Shown piece after piece: positions 41,388 to 42,547 of a DNA stretch of 42,547 bases. The position numbers and the translations under genes are program-made. This stretch comes from Pseudomonadota bacterium. Lineage in GTDB: Bacteria > Pseudomonadota > Alphaproteobacteria > Puniceispirillales > Marisalimonadaceae. Numbering within the stretch: the first letter of the stretch is position 1; each line of letters starts with the position of its first letter. Below the pieces are notes generated by a model. The model was not told the origin of the DNA and made no database searches. It saw nothing but the letters and a program-made list of their open reading frames with translations. The DNA lies in contig JAQBXK010000015.1 of NCBI GenBank assembly GCA_027625145.1, forward strand, positions 1 to 42,547, in the 5' to 3' direction.

Positions 41388-42458
41388 TTAATAATTCTTA
41401 CCTAAAATAATATTTATCATAGCATCCGTTATTTCTCTTGAAGTAGAAGATCCTCCAAGATCTTTAGGTAATATTTTTTTTTCTGATGTTAACTTTTCTA
41501 TTGCAGACATTAATCTTTTAGAAGCACTTATCTCTCCTAAACTTTCCAACATCATCACTGAAGACCAATAAGAACCAATAGGGTTAGCAATTCCTTTACC
41601 CATTATATCAAATGCTGATCCGTGAATTGGCTCAAACATAGATGGATGCCTTTTATCAGGATCTAAATTACCAGTAGGAGCAATGCCCATTGAACCAGAT
41701 AAAGATGCCGCTAAGTCAGTTAATATATCAGCATGCAAATTTGATGCTACCACAGTATCTATGCTTTTAGGATCTAAAACCATACGAGTAGTCATTGCGT
41801 CAACTAACATTTTGTCTGTGGTTACATCTCTATAATCTTGAGATACTTCTTCAAAAATTTCATCCCACATTACCATGCCGTGTCTTTGAGCATTAGATTT
41901 AGTTACCAATGTCAGTAATTTCCTTGGCCTAGATCTAGCTATTTCAAATGCAAATTTTTGAATTCTTTCGACACCTTTTCTTGTAAAAAGTGCTATATCC
42001 ATTGAAGTGTCATGACTATAGCCTTTATGACTTCTTCCACCAATTCCTGAATATTCACCTTCAGAATTTTCTCTTATAAAGCTCCAATCTATATCTTTTT
42101 CGCTAATATCTCTTAAAGGAGAAGTTATACCAGGAAGTAATTTTACAGGCCTTAAATTAGCATACTGATCTAGACCTTGACATATTTTCAGCCTTAATCC
42201 CCACAATGTAATATGATCAGGAATATTAGGGTCTCCTGCCGATCCAAAATAAATAGTGTCATACTCTTTTAACTGTTCAACACCTGACTCAGGCATCATT
42301 TCACCATTTTTTCTGAAATAATCACCTCCCCAGTCAAACGTTGTAAAATCCATATTAAGATTTGGCTCTGTTTTTGAAAGTGCTTTTAACACTTCAACAC
42401 CACTATTAATTACCTCTGGACCTATACCATCACCAGGAATCACGGCTATTTTATACAC
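41388..42458 (-). CDS. Tartrate / D-malate dehydrogenase family enzyme
   Basis: A 356-residue beta-decarboxylating dehydrogenase of the isopropylmalate/isocitrate fold. The N-terminus is MYKIAVIPGDGIGPEVINSG. The substrate region HITLWGLRLKICQGLDQYAN (about 82-101) with LRPVKLLPG is typical of the tartrate dehydrogenase/DmlA branch rather than LeuB. Metal and cofactor motifs are DAMTTRMVLDPKSIDTVVAS, NLHADILTDLAASLSGSMGI (about 240-259) and EPIHGSAFDIMGKGIANPIG. Start is GTG at 42458 with GAGG 7 bases upstream. It probably oxidises and decarboxylates D-malate or tartrate with NAD. Confidence 0.88.
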   Translation of the reverse strand: MYKIAVIPGDGIGPEVINSGVEVLKALSKTEPNLNMDFTTFDWGGDYFRKNGEMMPESGVEQLKEYDTIYFGSAGDPNIPDHITLWGLRLKICQGLDQYANLRPVKLLPGITSPLRDISEKDIDWSFIRENSEGEYSGIGGRSHKGYSHDTSMDIALFTRKGVERIQKFAFEIARSRPRKLLTLVTKSNAQRHGMVMWDEIFEEVSQDYRDVTTDKMLVDAMTTRMVLDPKSIDTVVASNLHADILTDLAASLSGSMGIAPTGNLDPDKRHPSMFEPIHGSAFDIMGKGIANPIGSYWSSVMMLESLGEISASKRLMSAIEKLTSEKKILPKDLGGSSTSREITDAMINIILGKNY

Positions 42459-42547
42459 TGCATTACCTCATATATATTAGTTTAAAGTCAAACTACTTTT
42501 ACTTAATCATTCTGGCAATTAAATATTTAATTATAAAATATAAATAT
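42459..42547 (-). promoter_or_regulatory. Upstream region of the dehydrogenase operon, cut by the window edge
   Basis: 89 AT-rich bases containing the GAGG ribosome site and several TATAAT-like stretches. I cannot select one promoter. Confidence 0.3.

Overview
The window is a roughly 36-kb flagellar gene cluster from a very AT-rich (by eye about 30% GC) Gram-negative proteobacterium, with a few unrelated genes at its right end. The Gram-negative assignment rests on the L- and P-ring genes flgH and flgI. Several traits resemble polarly flagellated Vibrio- or Pseudomonas-type systems: an FlhA-FlhF-FlhG-FliA block, FlgP/FlgT-like outer ring proteins, a FimV-like LysM protein, a DUF2802-like protein, FlgM/FlgN, and sigma-54-type -24/-12 promoters. 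The low GC content and compact layout would suit a marine planktonic lineage, but I cannot name the organism.

Layout. 1-1032 (-): 5' part of a flagellin gene, running off the left edge. 1424-3379 (-): fliD. 3476-5212 (+): a CLC-type anion transporter. 5287-6245 (+): fliS and an unknown gene. 6248-24387 (-): a long flgBCDEFGHIJKL block. 24550-24990 (+): an unknown protein. 25003-29013 (-): flgP-like, flgT-like, a LysM protein, flgA, flgM, flgN and a DUF2802-like gene. 29271-34514 (+): flhA, flhF, flhG, fliA and an unknown gene. 34611-35429 (-): a second, short hook-like FlgE/FlgF-family gene. 35575-37109 (+): an NHLP/nitrile-hydratase-leader-like protein, a Sel1-like secreted protein and two small proteins. 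37252-38393 (+): a coiled-coil protein and a ParA-type ATPase. 38398-39119: small ORFs, including a convincing 26-codon gene with a near-ideal Shine-Dalgarno and its own terminator. 39120-40122 (+): a cNMP-binding protein and a FliL-like protein. 40126-42458 (-): a threonine-synthase-family PLP enzyme and a tartrate/D-malate dehydrogenase-family enzyme.

How it works together. Six sites with a GGCAT-N5-(T/C)TGC(A/T) core lie upstream of flgB, flgG, fliD, the short hook paralogue, the flgP operon and flhA, which points to sigma-54 control of hook-basal-body and export genes. A second class, TAAA-N14/15-G(A/T)CGT, lies upstream of flagellin, fliD, fliS, flgM and, strikingly, the NHLP-like gene. 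This fits sigma-28 (fliA, present here) under FlgM control.

The most unusual content is the size of the exported axial proteins. The hook protein FlgE is 1709 residues and the hook-filament junction protein FlgK is 2126 residues. Both carry arrays of beta-rich repeats of the kind common in phage tail proteins, and one copy of the FlgK repeat also sits in the enlarged FliD (651 residues). This suggests an elaborated, possibly surface-interacting hook, junction and cap.
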